Positions 36,355-48,780 of a stretch of DNA of 64,000 nt are shown here, piece after piece (the first letter of the stretch is position 1; every line of letters begins with the position of its first letter). Where the stretch lies: positions 15,832,501-15,896,500 of the forward strand of contig CM049416.1 in assembly GCA_026929865.2 (NCBI GenBank), in the 5' to 3' direction. The notes beneath the pieces were generated by a model. That model ran no database searches and had not been told where the DNA came from. It saw nothing but the letters and a program-made list of their open reading frames with translations. This stretch comes from Hyperoplus lanceolatus. Its lineage: Eukaryota > Chordata > Actinopteri > Uranoscopiformes > Ammodytidae. Made by a program: the position numbers and the translations under genes.

Positions 36355-39300
36355 GTATGAAGTGCTGTAATTCTCAATTGCAGGATCGGTAAGAGTACCT
36401 TTAATTGACCAAACCCCATCATTCTTTTACGAGTCCGAAATTAGTTCTGGAATGTGTGGCTAGCTTTCAGGATTCTTACTGTTACAATATGTGTTGTTAT
36501 GGTAGTTTCAGAGTGGAAATCAGTTTACCCCATAGCTGGGGTAAAGTGAGCCACATGACAACTTTTTTAAAACAATCATATTTTCACTGCCCTTTGTCTA
36601 ATGCTAATGCTAGTGCCCATTTCTAGGAAACATCCTGAATTAATGGGAAATGTGTAAATTTGAGTGATGAATCATTTTAGCTCGCTTAGAGGGGAGCAAA
36701 TGTAAAAACTGGCTCATATTACCACGTTCTCCCCTTCTGTATATCGCAGGAACTAACTTGTAACTTGGTCAAATTGGTTGGTAAATTCAGTGCAGCCCTA
36801 TGTGAGGCTTTGACTTTTGCAATAATCTTCTTTCTGTTAAAAATAGAAATGTCTGATTTGAAACATTAAGCTAAGCACCTTTTTTGTTGTGTTTCCCACT
36901 CAAGGTGAAGGTCAGCGCAGGTGTGAGGACAGTTCATGTTCTTAGTGCCAAGCTTTCTGGACACTCCTCAGCCCCCAGCCGACATGAAGTAACCAGCTAT
37001 ATCAGATATTTCCATGTCTCCACTGTTCAGTGTTCCGGTCTGGAAATCACCTGCTCTTGGGACACATCTATCTTCCGTGATGATGGGCCTCCCCATTTCC
37101 ATCCACCTGTACTTGTTTTAACCCTCAACCGTTGTCTCTGCTCTTTTTCCCTCACTTCTCTCTCTCTCTATGGATAGCCTCTAAGGGATGGAGAGTCATT
37201 AGCAGGTAATGAATGCAGGGGAAGTGGGATTTCAGCGAGTGTCTGTAGAGATGACCGAGTGGGGAACTACACAGTGGACATTTTCCTCAGTGCTCCTTGT
37301 CCGTGCTCGGGGGAAGATGGGGGAATTTGGGTTATTTTGGCTCCCGCTCTGAAGGAGAAACGTTGTAATTGGCCCCCCTCGGAGACTAGCAAGCGTCGGA
37401 AGCTAAATGTGCCCAATTTGCTACGGCCGGTTCATTCCACAAAGCCACATATACCATGTATAATAGATGTGCATCTCTCTCTTGCCGTCTTCAGGGCAGT
37501 TAACGCAGCTCTGATTTTCCCCCTGTAGTGTGTGAGCAGGAGGGAAGTGAAAACCCGGCTTTGTGATTGAATGTCATGCTGGGTGATAGATTGTTGAACT
37601 ACTTTGACTGCTGTGCTACGAAAGTTACCATCAAGAACCTCTCACTGCTAAATTATACATCAGCATCTCACCCAGTTAAATATAGATGTAGTGTACAGTT
37701 GGCCCTTTGCTGTGAGAGGACAGTATGGTTCAGTTTGTATATGTATGACTGACTGCTGCATCTGTTTCCCCTTAGTGTCACTTTGGGAATGTACTCTGCT
37801 TTGTTTACCAGGCTTGAAATTAAGCTGTTTAATCTTTCATATTTTTAAAGTATCTACAGTATATGCACTCTCCAATATATTTATTTTATCTAGTTATAAT
37901 CTTTACCGGGACTTCCTCACATGCTAGGCTTTTTCATCAAGCTTTATTGTTTGTTTTTTTTTAGAAAAAGTTCACAATCAATTAGCCCAAAATCAAAGGA
38001 CAATAGTTAGTCTAACTTTTTCAACTTTGCCCTCTTTATTGAGATTGCCAGAAAGATGAGAAGGATATTGAAAGGAGCAGAGACAGACACAGACGAGTAT
38101 GGAAACACTGCATTATCAATACTGGGTCAGTGGAGCTTGTTGCAAAGAGGACGGGTGAAGCTGAATATTGTATATATTTCACCATATACATGCAAGATAG
38201 CACATCAAAGTAATTTTTACCAGTAGAACCTCTAATTACAAGTTAAATCATAATGGATAATGGACAGAAAATGGTCAGATTCCGGTTTCAGATTATTCTA
38301 TGTGTGCTAGCCTTAAAATACACTAAAACTAAAATTCACTAACACTAAACAGCTGAGTTCCACAATAAAAGGTGTAGCGATGAGCTCTGTTCATATCTGC
38401 AAAGGAATAAAAAATGGTGTTGCTAACGCTGCAAGGCTGACTGAGAAAGGTAGTGGTATAGTATGCCAGGGGGCCAAGGAAATATCATTCCCCTATATTG
38501 TCCGGCTGGCTTGGGCTCTCCTCAGGTGAACGATAAATGAGATTGTAAAGCTGAGGTCTTGTGTGTGCAATCCTCACCCATGTCATAACTGTCAGTGTGG
38601 TCATCGTCAAAGGAAATATCTGATTTAAAAGAGAAACTAAAGCATAGCTTTTGTTTTACCATATATACATGACTTCATGGTAAAAATCATTAACATGACA
38701 TTATTTCCTCCTCTACCAAAGATCTTTACAATTACAGCAATAGTACTTATTGTAATTCCACCACTCAACATCAAAATGATGTACTGTATGTATCCAGCAG
38801 ACGCTGGTCCGTACAAACCGTTCAGTCGATCATAGAAACAGCAGTGATTGCCATGGTTACCCAAGAAAAATTAGATACTTTCTACCTTTTTGCACTTGTG
38901 TCGGTATAATCACTGTCGGAAAGACACTGAGACATGACCAGCCGTCTCAGCAATCTGCCAGTATTAAAAGTCTCATTTAAAAATACTTTTTCCCATTTCC
39001 TCAAACAGCAATTTCATGAGCGGCGGTCAGAGCTAAGTGAAATCCTATTGCTGAGGGTAGAGACCTGATATGGGAAGGTTTAAGATTCTTCATAGACTTG
39101 TTTTTCCTCAGTTATATTAAGTGCTATTCATTTTGTTTAAAGCCACGAGCAGGAGAATATTCAAGGTCTTTTTCATCTTATATGTCCATAGAGATTCAGC
39201 CTTTGTGCTACATTCTTTCTCATTGCACAAAAATCTCAATTCCATCTCAAGGACAGTCCTTGCACTGCAATTGTTCATCCGCAGCAGTTGTAATGGGGAA

Positions 39301-40180
39301 TGTGAACGTTAAATGACCCTGAACTTGATAGATTCTGTTTTTGTGAGATTTCCTCAGAGCTAAGTAGCCATTTGACACATGTCGTTGCCATGGTAAATGG
39401 AAACTTCACTGGAAAGGCGGGAGAGTCCGTGAAAGGTTAAGATGTCAACGATTGGCTGGATGGACACTAAACAAGGAAAGGAGATATCAGTTCAGGGCTT
39501 TTGATTGGGCAGAGAGGAAACAGCGTGTTCCTGGTTGGTTGAGCAGTGTGTCTTTGGATTCTGGACACACATACCCACCATGTTCTCATCTGCTCCTGCT
39601 AATTAGCTGTTCGCCTGAGAGAGCACTGTGCTGCCCGCCAACCCCATTAGCCAAGCAAACTGCCACCATGAATCCCTGCTTCACAAACAAACACACACAC
39701 GCACAATCATACCCATCTCTCAATCGCAGCTCCAAGCAAGCCAATATCCATAGGAATGACAGATTTTTATTCATCTAATACTCTAGACCCTTTGAGTGAT
39801 GTGTTGATTCTGAAATTGCAGGGTGTGCTCATATGAAGGATGGCCAAAATTGAATATGTGAGGTGGCGTGCTCAACTCTCATCCTCCTCCTTTTCTGCCC
39901 CAAGCAGCATAATGAGCCATCAGCTATTGCTGACAACCTAACATCAGACGGCCAATTAATGTCCATGCTCTTTTTTAATCAGGCGCCTGTGCAGACGCCT
40001 TGGTCCAACAGTATCTGGACCATGGCTATTTGGTGCCCTGCTTTCCTGTGAGGCTCTATAATGATTTCCTTCAGAAAAGAAGGATTTATATGCTTAGTAG
40101 TCAATGGGAGTTGAACAGAAGCCTGGAGGTAGTGCTACATCTAGTACAGAGCCACAAACGCGTGCTATGCTGAACAGTAA
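36355..40180. other. Intergenic sequence, no gene found
   Basis: Only short spurious ORFs are seen. The 36-bp repeat at 36793-36828 (partner at 33434) and the AAGTGAGCCACAT motif at 36544 are the only repeats I could tie to other places in the window. Confidence 0.5.
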
Positions 40181-40260
40181 GGCAAGGCAAGGCAAGGCAA
40201 GGCAAGGCAAGGCAAGGCAAGGCAAGGCAAGGCAAGGCAAGGCAAGGCAAGGCAAGGCAA
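40181..40260. repeat. (GGCAA)16 microsatellite
   Basis: Sixteen uninterrupted GGCAA units. It abuts a minus-strand LINE-type tail, so read on minus it is the (TTGCC)n tail repeat of that insertion. Confidence 0.96.
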
Positions 40261-40330
40261 TTTTATGTATAGAGCACATTTCAGGCACAGGGCCACTCAA
40301 GGTGCTTCACAGGGTTAAAATCAAATAAAG
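40261..40330 (-). mobile_element. LINE/SINE-type 3' tail, antisense
   Basis: On the minus strand the segment reads AAGCACCTTGAGTGGCCC, then AAATGTGCTCTATACATAAA, and then runs into the (TTGCC)16 tail. This is the same tail architecture as at 28886-29053, but with a different pentamer. The body upstream (rightwards) is too decayed to delimit. Confidence 0.6.
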
Positions 40331-42740
40331 AATACAATGAGGGAGCTTTTGCAAGAAAGGACCGCTCAAAGAGGGCTTTAAGAGGTTAGCAGCTGGGATG
40401 ATAGAACGAAAGCGCAATGCATATATGTTTCAAAGCAAAAACCTGCTTCGTTAAGGTAGCTTCTGATATTAAACGGGTGATATGACACAGTCCAAACAGT
40501 CTTTTGAGAGGCAGAAACAGAAACAGATATTCAGAAAGGCAACAAAGGGAAGCTGCTTAAAATAAACTAGAAGCTAAAGAACTGGTGTGACAAAGAGACC
40601 CATCTTCTCATTACCCAGTCAACAGAAGTGGCCCATTTGCACTGCCAAGAGTAAAGGGGAGGGGCGATGGGCAATGTGAGAGAGTGAGTGAGACAGAGAG
40701 ACAGATAGAAGAGCGTGAGTTCTCCAAATGGTACTGTCAGAAGATAAGGAGAGCTATTTGGTTATGGCTGCCACTTCAGAGTCGGGTCATGCATCGCTAC
40801 TTTTGACAACCGCTCAGTCCGCTGTCACTCAGTGGACTCCCTTGTCAGGATAAGCCTATAGCTGTGGAAAAACCCAACACATTTCTTGGCGATGCTCCTG
40901 TGAAACATGCATGATTTCTGATTACATTTTCCATATCCTACAGTAAGTTATTACTTCGATGATATGAGCTATAGCAACACACCCTGTGTACATCCTTATG
41001 TTCTATCCTCCCCAGTGGTATAAAGCTGCTCAACACTGTACCAGGCTTGGTATATGAACCGGCATCGATGTATATGTTAATTGTATCCTGGAACAGATTT
41101 AACAAGCTGTAATGTAAGTGTGAGGACTCCTATGCTAGCTGTATCTCTGTTATCTCTCCTCTCTTTCCTCCATACACACACAATCTGCGGCCTGGGCATC
41201 TGCAGTCTTGTCACGGAGCTGACACAGGTTATCCTGATGATAGCAGATGTCATTTAATGTGATCTCCAGGGGGGAGAGTGAAGGGGCTAAGGCTAATGGA
41301 GAGTGGAGCAAATCTGATTTCTGTTTGACAACATTGTGCTCCTTTCTAACTCCACCTGCCAGATTGCTTTGAACTGGGCACATACAGCCGGATACATCTA
41401 TAGAGGCTGGGGGCAAAAAACAGGGGTGAGGTTGTTTGTTCCATAGCTGTGATCAACTGTTTTTTCTATTACTGCGGAATCTGTTTCTGTCTCAGACGAC
41501 ATAGGAAACGTGTTAATGGTAGCACTGCCAGCAGTCATGTTTTCACAAAGTCCAATAACTGCTGTTTACAGTTTTGGAAGATTTAAGTCATCTTTGTTCA
41601 CATTTGCCTAATACATTTAAAGGAACAGGACACTGGATATAGAATGAACATCTGAAGCTATGATAATATATGTAAGTGGGTCAGTGATTACAGCAACTAC
41701 ACAGGCCACACCCAGAGGCAGTCAGTAGAGCAGTTGATTGCATAATCCTCAAAGCGTCTATTAATTGCCATGTCTCACTTACCATGGTATTTTACTATGC
41801 TGTGATGGAAGAGAGAAAAGTAATGCATCCCGATTAAAGAAATCCTATGGGAAATATTCCTGTCGTGTACATGCTAAGTTTTATCAATACACCTTAGGGG
41901 CAAAACAGAAATTTGACGTTATTATTTGTTTATATTATTTGTAAGCAAGTAAATCATGCAAAATGTTACCACTCTGTCATGAAAAATGTTACCATTACAC
42001 ACGCCCTAGTGAAGGTCAGTGGTAACATATGTACCGAGATGTAGGAGAGATAATACATGACTTAATTCTCAGAGTTGAAGTCTTTGTGACTTGCAGGGAG
42101 GATATCTCAAATCTCACGTTTAAATCTACAGATGACGTACGTAGAGACGTACGTAACCAAGGCCATACAACAGATCGATCTGTTGTATGTAGTCACTGGT
42201 AGTAAAGCATACTGTCAGCACTGGATGCTGGACCTTGATTTGCAAATTCTTCTTCTGCCAAATTGTTGGGACCAATTTCTCTGTAGATCTGACATGAATA
42301 TGAGTTAAACAATGAAATGAAAATAACAATAGAAACATGTTAAACCTAGCTCATTCTGAACAGTGCACTCCAAACATGTAATGGCTAAACAGAAGCAGAA
42401 AACCGCCTGCTCTGTCCATCTGGCCAGATTTATAAAATAGTGCCACACACAAAGGTTTCATCTTCAGCATCTGATTGGGCACACAGCCATGGAGATATGC
42501 AAAGATCTACAATCAGAAATGCACACACATACTGAGGCACTGGTATGCAAACAGATACTGTAATGTGTGAACATATGCATGATGGCACACAATGCATCGA
42601 TACATGCACAAACATAGCTGCAAACAGTGTTGGGGAATAAAAATGTATTGATAAGCACTACAACTCACACTGTGGTGTAGAGCACAGCCAAATGGTCAGA
42701 TATATGTTTGAATGTAGGAGAGAACAGACTATGTTCATTC
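40331..42740. other. Intergenic sequence, no gene found
   Basis: No domain-bearing ORF. A 26-bp perfect palindrome lies at 42164-42189, preceded by two GACGTACGTA motifs (42133-42155). Confidence 0.5.
42164..42189. repeat. Perfect 26-bp palindrome, no loop
   Basis: CATACAACAGATC (42164-42176) is followed immediately by its reverse complement (42177-42189). A nearby GACGTACGTAGAGACGTACG direct/palindromic pair makes the segment unusually symmetric. Confidence 0.93.
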
Positions 42741-42742
42741 TA

Positions 42743-43017
42743 CACTCAACAAAAATATAAATGCAACACTTTTGTTTTTGCTCCCATTTTTGATGGACTT
42801 AAAGATCTAAAATTAATTCCAGATACACAATATTACAATTTCTCTCAAACATTGTACACAAATCTGTCTAAATGTGTGATATTGAGCACTTCTGCTTTGC
42901 TGAGATAATCCATCCCACCTCACAGGTGTGCCACATCAAGATGCTGATCTGACATCATGATTAGTGCACAGGTGTGCCTTAGACTGACCACAATAAAAGG
43001 CCACCCTGAAATGTGCA
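42743..43017 (+). repeat. Left terminal inverted repeat of the Tc1 element
   Basis: About 275 bp, mirrored at 44089-44368. Inner copies of CACAGGTGTGCC sit at 42921-42932 and 42967-42978. Confidence 0.92.
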
Positions 43018-43035
43018 GTTTTGTCTCACAGCAAA

Positions 43036-44049
43036 ATGCCACAGATGCCACAAGCATTGAGGGAGCGTGCAATTGGCATGCTGACAGCAGGAATGTCAAC
43101 CAGATCTGTTGTTCGTGCATTGAATGTTCATTTCTCCACCATAAGCCGTCTCCAAAGGCGTTTCAGAGAATATGGCAGTACATCCAACCGGCCTCACAAA
43201 AACGCAGACCAAGTGTAACCACACCTTCCCAGGACCTCCACATCCAGCAGGTTCACCTCCAAGATCGTCTGAGACCAGCCACTGAGACAGCTGCTGAAAC
43301 AATTGGTTTGCATAACCAAACAATTTCTGCACAAACTGTCAGAAACCGTCTCAGGGAAGCTCAACTGCATGCTCGTCGTCCACATCGGGGTCTTGACCTG
43401 ACTCCAGCTCGTCGCCGTAACAGACTTGAGTGGGCAAATGCTCACATTCGATGGCGTCTGGCACGTTGGAGAGGTGTTCTCTTCACGGATGAATCTCGGT
43501 TTACATTGTTCAGTGCAGATGGCAGACAGCGTGTGGCATCATGTGGGTGAGCGCTTTGCTGATGTCAATGTTGTGGATCGAGTGGCCCATGGTGGTGGTG
43601 GGGTTATGGTATGGGCAGGCATCTGTTATGGACGAAGAACACAGGTGCATTTTATTGATGGCATTTTGAATGCACAGAGATACCGTGATGAGATCCTGAG
43701 GCCCATTGTTGTGCCATACATCCATGAACATCACCTCACGTTTCAGCAAGATAATGCATGGCCCCATGTTGCAAGGATCTGTACACAATTCTTGGAAGCT
43801 GAAAATGTCCCAGTTCTTGCATGACCAGCATACTCACCGGACATGTCACCCATTGAGCATGTTTGGGATGTGCTTGACCGGCCTATACGACAGCGTGCAC
43901 CACTTCCCACTAATATCCAGCAACTTCGCACAGCCATTGAAGAGGAGTGGACCAACATTCCACAGGCCACAATTGACAATCTGATAAACTCTATGCGAAG
44001 AAGATGTGTTGCACTGCATGAGGCAAATGGTGGTCACACCAGATACTGA
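43036..44049 (+). pseudogene. Tc1-family transposase, broken (two frameshifts, one in-frame stop)
   Basis: The span is 1014 bp, matching a ~337-residue Tc1 transposase. The ATG at 43036 opens MPQMPQALRERAIGMLTAG, an N-terminal helix-turn-helix (first ~55 residues). The frame shifts by one extra base near 43195. It then continues through a second helix-turn-helix (ISAQTVRNRLREAQLHARRP) and the first catalytic Asp in VLFTDESRF (43498-43500). A second shift near 43530 restores the first frame, which holds GGGGVMVWAGI, the second Asp in QQDNAWPH (43750-43752), an in-frame TGA at 43822-43824, and the catalytic Glu in SPIEHVWD (43855-43857). Thirty-four codons separate the last Asp and Glu, the DD34E signature. 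It ends at TGA 44047-44049. All catalytic residues survive, but no intact protein can be made. Confidence 0.93.
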
Positions 44050-44088
44050 CTGGTTCTGAGTCCCCAGACCCCCAATAAAGCAAAAAAA

Positions 44089-44368
44089 TGCACATTTCAG
44101 AGTGGCCTTTTATTGTGGACAGTCTAAGGCACACCTGTGCACTAATGATGATGTCAGATCAGCATCTTGATGTGGCACACCTGTGAGGTGGGATGGATTA
44201 TCTCAGCAAAGCAGAAGTGCTCACTATCACACATTTAGACAGATTTGTGAACAATGTTTGAGAGAAATGGTAATATTGTGTATCTGGAATGAATTTTAGA
44301 TCTTTAAGTCCATCTCATGAAAAATGGGAGCAAAAACAAAAGTGTTGCGTTTATATTTTTGTTGAGTG
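44089..44368 (-). repeat. Right terminal inverted repeat of the Tc1 element
   Basis: Mirror of 42743-43017; GGCACACCTGTG copies at 44128-44139 and 44174-44185. Confidence 0.92.
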
Positions 44369-46683
44369 TATATGCATCATGCATTTGCAAACAAACCCCT
44401 TTACCTCCTCAGTTGACAGAAGAACCCTGTTATTTAATGTCTCATCTTTCCAACACATACAATTGAAATGCCAACACAAACAACACAGACTTTAGGGTGG
44501 ACCAAAGATGGGAGATGGTACACACACACACACACATCAGACAGATGCTTGTTAGATCAAAGTTGACCAGATGCAGAAAGAGTATTGCGATGTGGAATAA
44601 TTAACGAAAATCTAATGGCCATCAAAGTTCTATTTTTTTCCCTAAAGAGATGTGCTGAGGGATATGTCCAGTGTGGTCTGTGTTCTTACCATCAAAGTAA
44701 ATGACTCTCTCACTATGGGTCATTACTGCAAGCGGCTTCTGTCAATAATGAGTAAGCAGCCCTTAATCTAATTTGACAGAGGGGCCACGGCTCTGCTGAA
44801 AAGCCATCCTCTCCATAAGAGCAATGGACTGCTCGCTGTGCACACTCTCACTTTGAAATGAGAAAAGGCAAAAAGCTAGATTAGGGTTTCTTTTGTACAC
44901 GCATTTCTTTAAGCAGGTGCCCAGAACACATTCTGTGTCAAACAAGTAGCTTAATGTATCCTCTTTGATGCCAGTTGTGGGGTCTTCCGTTGTAATCAAA
45001 GTGTTTAAGCGCTCATGCCAAAATATATTGACTATGACTGAATTTAATTATTGATGGATAGCTGCTTGGGTTTGCTGACTGACTCCATCTGACTGTCCTG
45101 TTTAATGCCCCAAGGATCAGAGGCCCTCTGCCCCTCACTTTTTCACCACTGCCTGTTACCACGACTGAGCACCAGTCAGACTGCCCTGTCAGCCAATCAA
45201 CCCTGCTCAATGCTAATGCAATGTGACCACTCTCAGCCCCCCACCTCTCTTTGTCACGTCAAGGGCATATAAATCCAGCACTATCAGTGTGTAACAGGGT
45301 TACTCACTCCGGTACTCAGAGCTCGTCATCACCCTAGGACCCTGGCCAAGGTTAGGAGCCCTCTAAGGCACAGAAGGTCATTAACGATTTATTCCTATGA
45401 CGGCTTTGCTAGAGACTCCTATTGTTAGTGGCAAATGTCAGAAGTCATGCAAAAAAACCTACACAGATAAAGTTGTGAAAGTTGATATTGGAAGGTAAAT
45501 GAGTTATGAATGCTAAACATATAAATACTCTCAAACTCAGCACTGATCAAAATGGTTAGTTCAAAACCATAAAATCTCTTCTTCATTTTATTTTTCAATG
45601 AAAGATTACTTATGTTCTATCTTTTCTTTCACACTCAGCACTTTCTTTTTAAACTGCAAGAAATGTATAATCTTACTTCTGAAAGATCATGTTTTTCATT
45701 GTGTACCACAAATGCTTTCTTTTGTGCAAGATTATCTTTCTGCCAAGCCATGATGCTATCAGTATGATTTTTAGATGCAGATATAACAAAACAAATGATA
45801 GGTTGGTGATGACTACAGGTTTCCCAGTTATCAAAAGTTTAACAAGCATCTGTCAAACAATTCTCTTTTTACATTTATTCAAGTATAATTATGTTCAATA
45901 GGTGCCTCATTCTGAGAGAACCCTTTCATGCATCCATGACCAATTACTCACAATGCCACAATGTCGCTTTTGCCAACACATGACCACCTTCCGGGTCACT
46001 GTTGGCAGACCAATTGTCTTGCACACCTGTCTGTGATCACATATGCAAATCTGATTAAATATTGAATAATCCAATACCATACCGTGCCGTGACACTCAAG
46101 TGAATTGACAAGTGGGTCGAAACATCTGCCATGCAGCTGCTGTTATGTAATGGTGGATTACACGGATTCTAAAATGTGATGAGAAATGGGACAAGAAGAT
46201 ACAACAATTTATAATCTGCTTTTAGTGCAATTTGGTTTTCCACAATATCAGCGTTTGTTAATCAGACAAAGAATGATTTGAAGATTTGTTAATTATCATA
46301 ATACTGCTTATAATAATGCAAAGGTATATGGCTTTACATTTTTTATATCTGACCTTTCCCAGCATGCCAATAATAAACCATCCTAACTTTGGCTAAAACA
46401 TTTTTTACTGAAAACTATAATAAAGGCACATTTTTGCCTCATTTTACAATGTTTTGATATCAGATGTTATTCTCAGAACATCAAAAGGCCAAGTATGTGG
46501 CACGTACAATAAGATGATGTGTGTGAGAGTGTACAGTTAGCATCAATGTCCTCTCTTCATTTGGCCAAAGATGAGAGCACATTAGATGGAGACAAGAACT
46601 GGACAGAAATGTTATCTTTGGCTATAATGCTGGTCATCATCAGTCTGAGTCATCTCATTTTAATAGACGACTTTGATGCGCTA

Positions 46684-46711
46684 GTGGTGGTGGTGGTGGT
46701 GGTGGTGGTGT
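46684..46711. repeat. (GTG)n trinucleotide repeat
   Basis: About nine GTG/TGG units followed by a G-rich run. Confidence 0.9.
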
Positions 46712-48480
46712 GGGGGTAGGGGATGGGTTTCCCGTGAAATTACAGACTCACAAAAACTATCTCCACTCAAGTCTCTCTTCAACTAATGCTTGACAATGAC
46801 AATCTTCCAATGTCGGACTGATATCACAGAAGTCGAGTTGTGGCGCGCGCACGTAATCTCAGTCTTTATGGTGGTCTTCCGACCCGATTTCAGCCAGTCT
46901 TCTTCCCGTCTTGACGTTCCGACATTATCAAACATGTTTGATATTATCATTAGTCTTAAGGGGTTGGCTCAAGCGAAATGACGTAAACACTGTCACACTC
47001 TCGCATGCACCAAGCACGACACAGGAGGAGCGGCATTAGTCGCGACCTGTGTCCGCCTGTGTAGGCACTTATTTCGGACACTTTTTCCTTGAAGCCTCGG
47101 CGGGAGAACCAGGCTGACAGCCGTGCAACCTTAACACTCTACTGTCAAATACAGGGTTAGGAGTTAAAGTTATTGGGGGACGAGATCAGCAAATAAAGAT
47201 GGTCAAATAACTAAAGGAAGTCCCCCGCTCGGAATATTGAATTAACCTTTTTTTTTAAATTAAATAATCACTATAGCGTTTGTGGAAATAATATTAATCT
47301 CAAAAGGAATCTAGTTGTAGCCTAGTCTTGCAATATGAGACCCCCTGTCTTTTCAAAATCTCACTCTGTGACTGAAAACTAATGACTAGTTGTCTTCAGG
47401 TGTGAGTTGATTGTCTTCAGATGAGGGTTTCAGTCTTCAGTCTTTTCAAAGTCCTCTAGTGTGCCCAGCATTAGACGTGGTTTGCAGCCACTGTAATACT
47501 GCAGGCATGCCTCAAATTGGTGCGCTGATGGCGTTCCCCTTCCTGTACACACCTTATTTTGCTTTTTCTCTCTCTCACACACACACACGCACGCATGCAG
47601 ACACGCACACACACACATACCCAGAAAGTCTTTCACATGTTTTCACAGATTAAGAGAAATCACAGTGACATATGCAGTGTGCCTTCACACATCTTTGACC
47701 CACACATGTGCCACCAGCTACCATGTGAGTTTAGCCAGAAGCCTGTGTATGCGTGCCCAAGCATATGACCACGTATGTATATGCATACGACTATATGAAG
47801 ACGTGTGTATGTGTGTGTTACAGTGTACCGCTGTAGGTGGGATAGACGCCTGTGTGCCGGTTATGCACTTGTGTCCTCCAGGGCAAGATGTACTGAGAAA
47901 GCAAAAGGGGGATGGGAAGTCACATAAGCATTTTTCTCAATAGCCAAGACCCCCCTGAGCATTCTCCCCCCCATCTGTTCATGCATACAAACAGATGTCT
48001 GAGCTGAAATTGCAAGAAAGAAGCATCACACCATCATATATTGAGACTACAACATAGTTTTGAGAAATCAAATGAGTTCTTGCCTGCGGGCTGTTAGGAT
48101 ATGCTGGTAGTGTAAGGCCTGCCTATGAAAGAAAAATACTGTGTATATAAGGTATATAGATTTACTTTTGTTTATGCCCTTTATTATTAAGATGCCTGCT
48201 TTGTTTCAGATGCTCTACTCTTACTGAGGGAATTGAGATATAAGGGGAATTTTCCATTTATTTTTCATCTTCGTTCAGCTATACCTCCTCCTATTTCCAA
48301 GAATGGAACATTAACTGGGCTTGACTTCATTTGTCAGAGCTTCTTTATGTCTCCTGCTAATGTCCTTTCTGTTTAAATAAGTAAACATCTCTCTCCTAAC
48401 TCTGCGTCCCATTGGCAAATGACCTTGCCTGATGTCTGTGTCCCTGTGTCTCCACGTATTAGGGTACTAAGCCTCAGAAT

Positions 48481-48780
48481 GCGAAGGCAAGGTATGGGGT
48501 GGCGGTTGAGACACCCCACCTTGCTTAAGGTAATCCAATGGGAGCTATGGTTCGAATCTCAGCGCTACATTTTGTGCGGCTGTGTCAAGCATGAACTGGC
48601 AGGGCGGGAGGCAATTACCGCCACTCAGCCAGCCATTTACCAGAGGAACTGGGGCTGCAGAATGGGCCAGCACTGCTCGCGTTGGATTGAGCTCAATAGG
48701 GGTTAAAGCAGGAGCGACACTCCACTGAGGGGACAAGGAGTCCTCGGTTGAACATGAACACACATCAACACACTCAGCCA
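48481..48780 (+). repeat. Possible tRNA-derived SINE (low confidence)
   Basis: A B-box-like GGTTCGAATCT lies at 48549-48559, and an upstream TGGCGGTTGAG could be an A box, although the 48490-48525 segment also folds on itself (GCAAGGT...ACCTTGC). No poly(A) or LINE-like tail or target duplication is visible. Confidence 0.3.

Larger units (their letters stand above)
42743..44368 (+). mobile_element. Tc1-like transposon, full length, 1626 bp, with long (~280 bp) terminal inverted repeats
   Basis: The element starts CACTCAACAAAAATATAAAT and ends with the mirror image, flanked on both sides by TA (42741-42742 and 44369-44370), the Tc1/mariner target duplication. The inverted repeats run about 42743-43017 and 44089-44368 with few mismatches and small indels. 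Each contains two copies of CACAGGTGTGCC spaced 46 bp apart. Between them lies one transposase gene with two frameshifts and one in-frame stop. Long repeats with internal direct repeats are the IR/DR plan known from Sleeping Beauty-type fish elements. The close match of the two ends argues for modest age. Confidence 0.95.

Noticed and set aside
40181..40260. CRISPR-like or coding Lys-Ala-Arg-Gln-Gly repeat
   Set aside because: A 5-bp pure microsatellite without spacers, belonging to a LINE-type tail.
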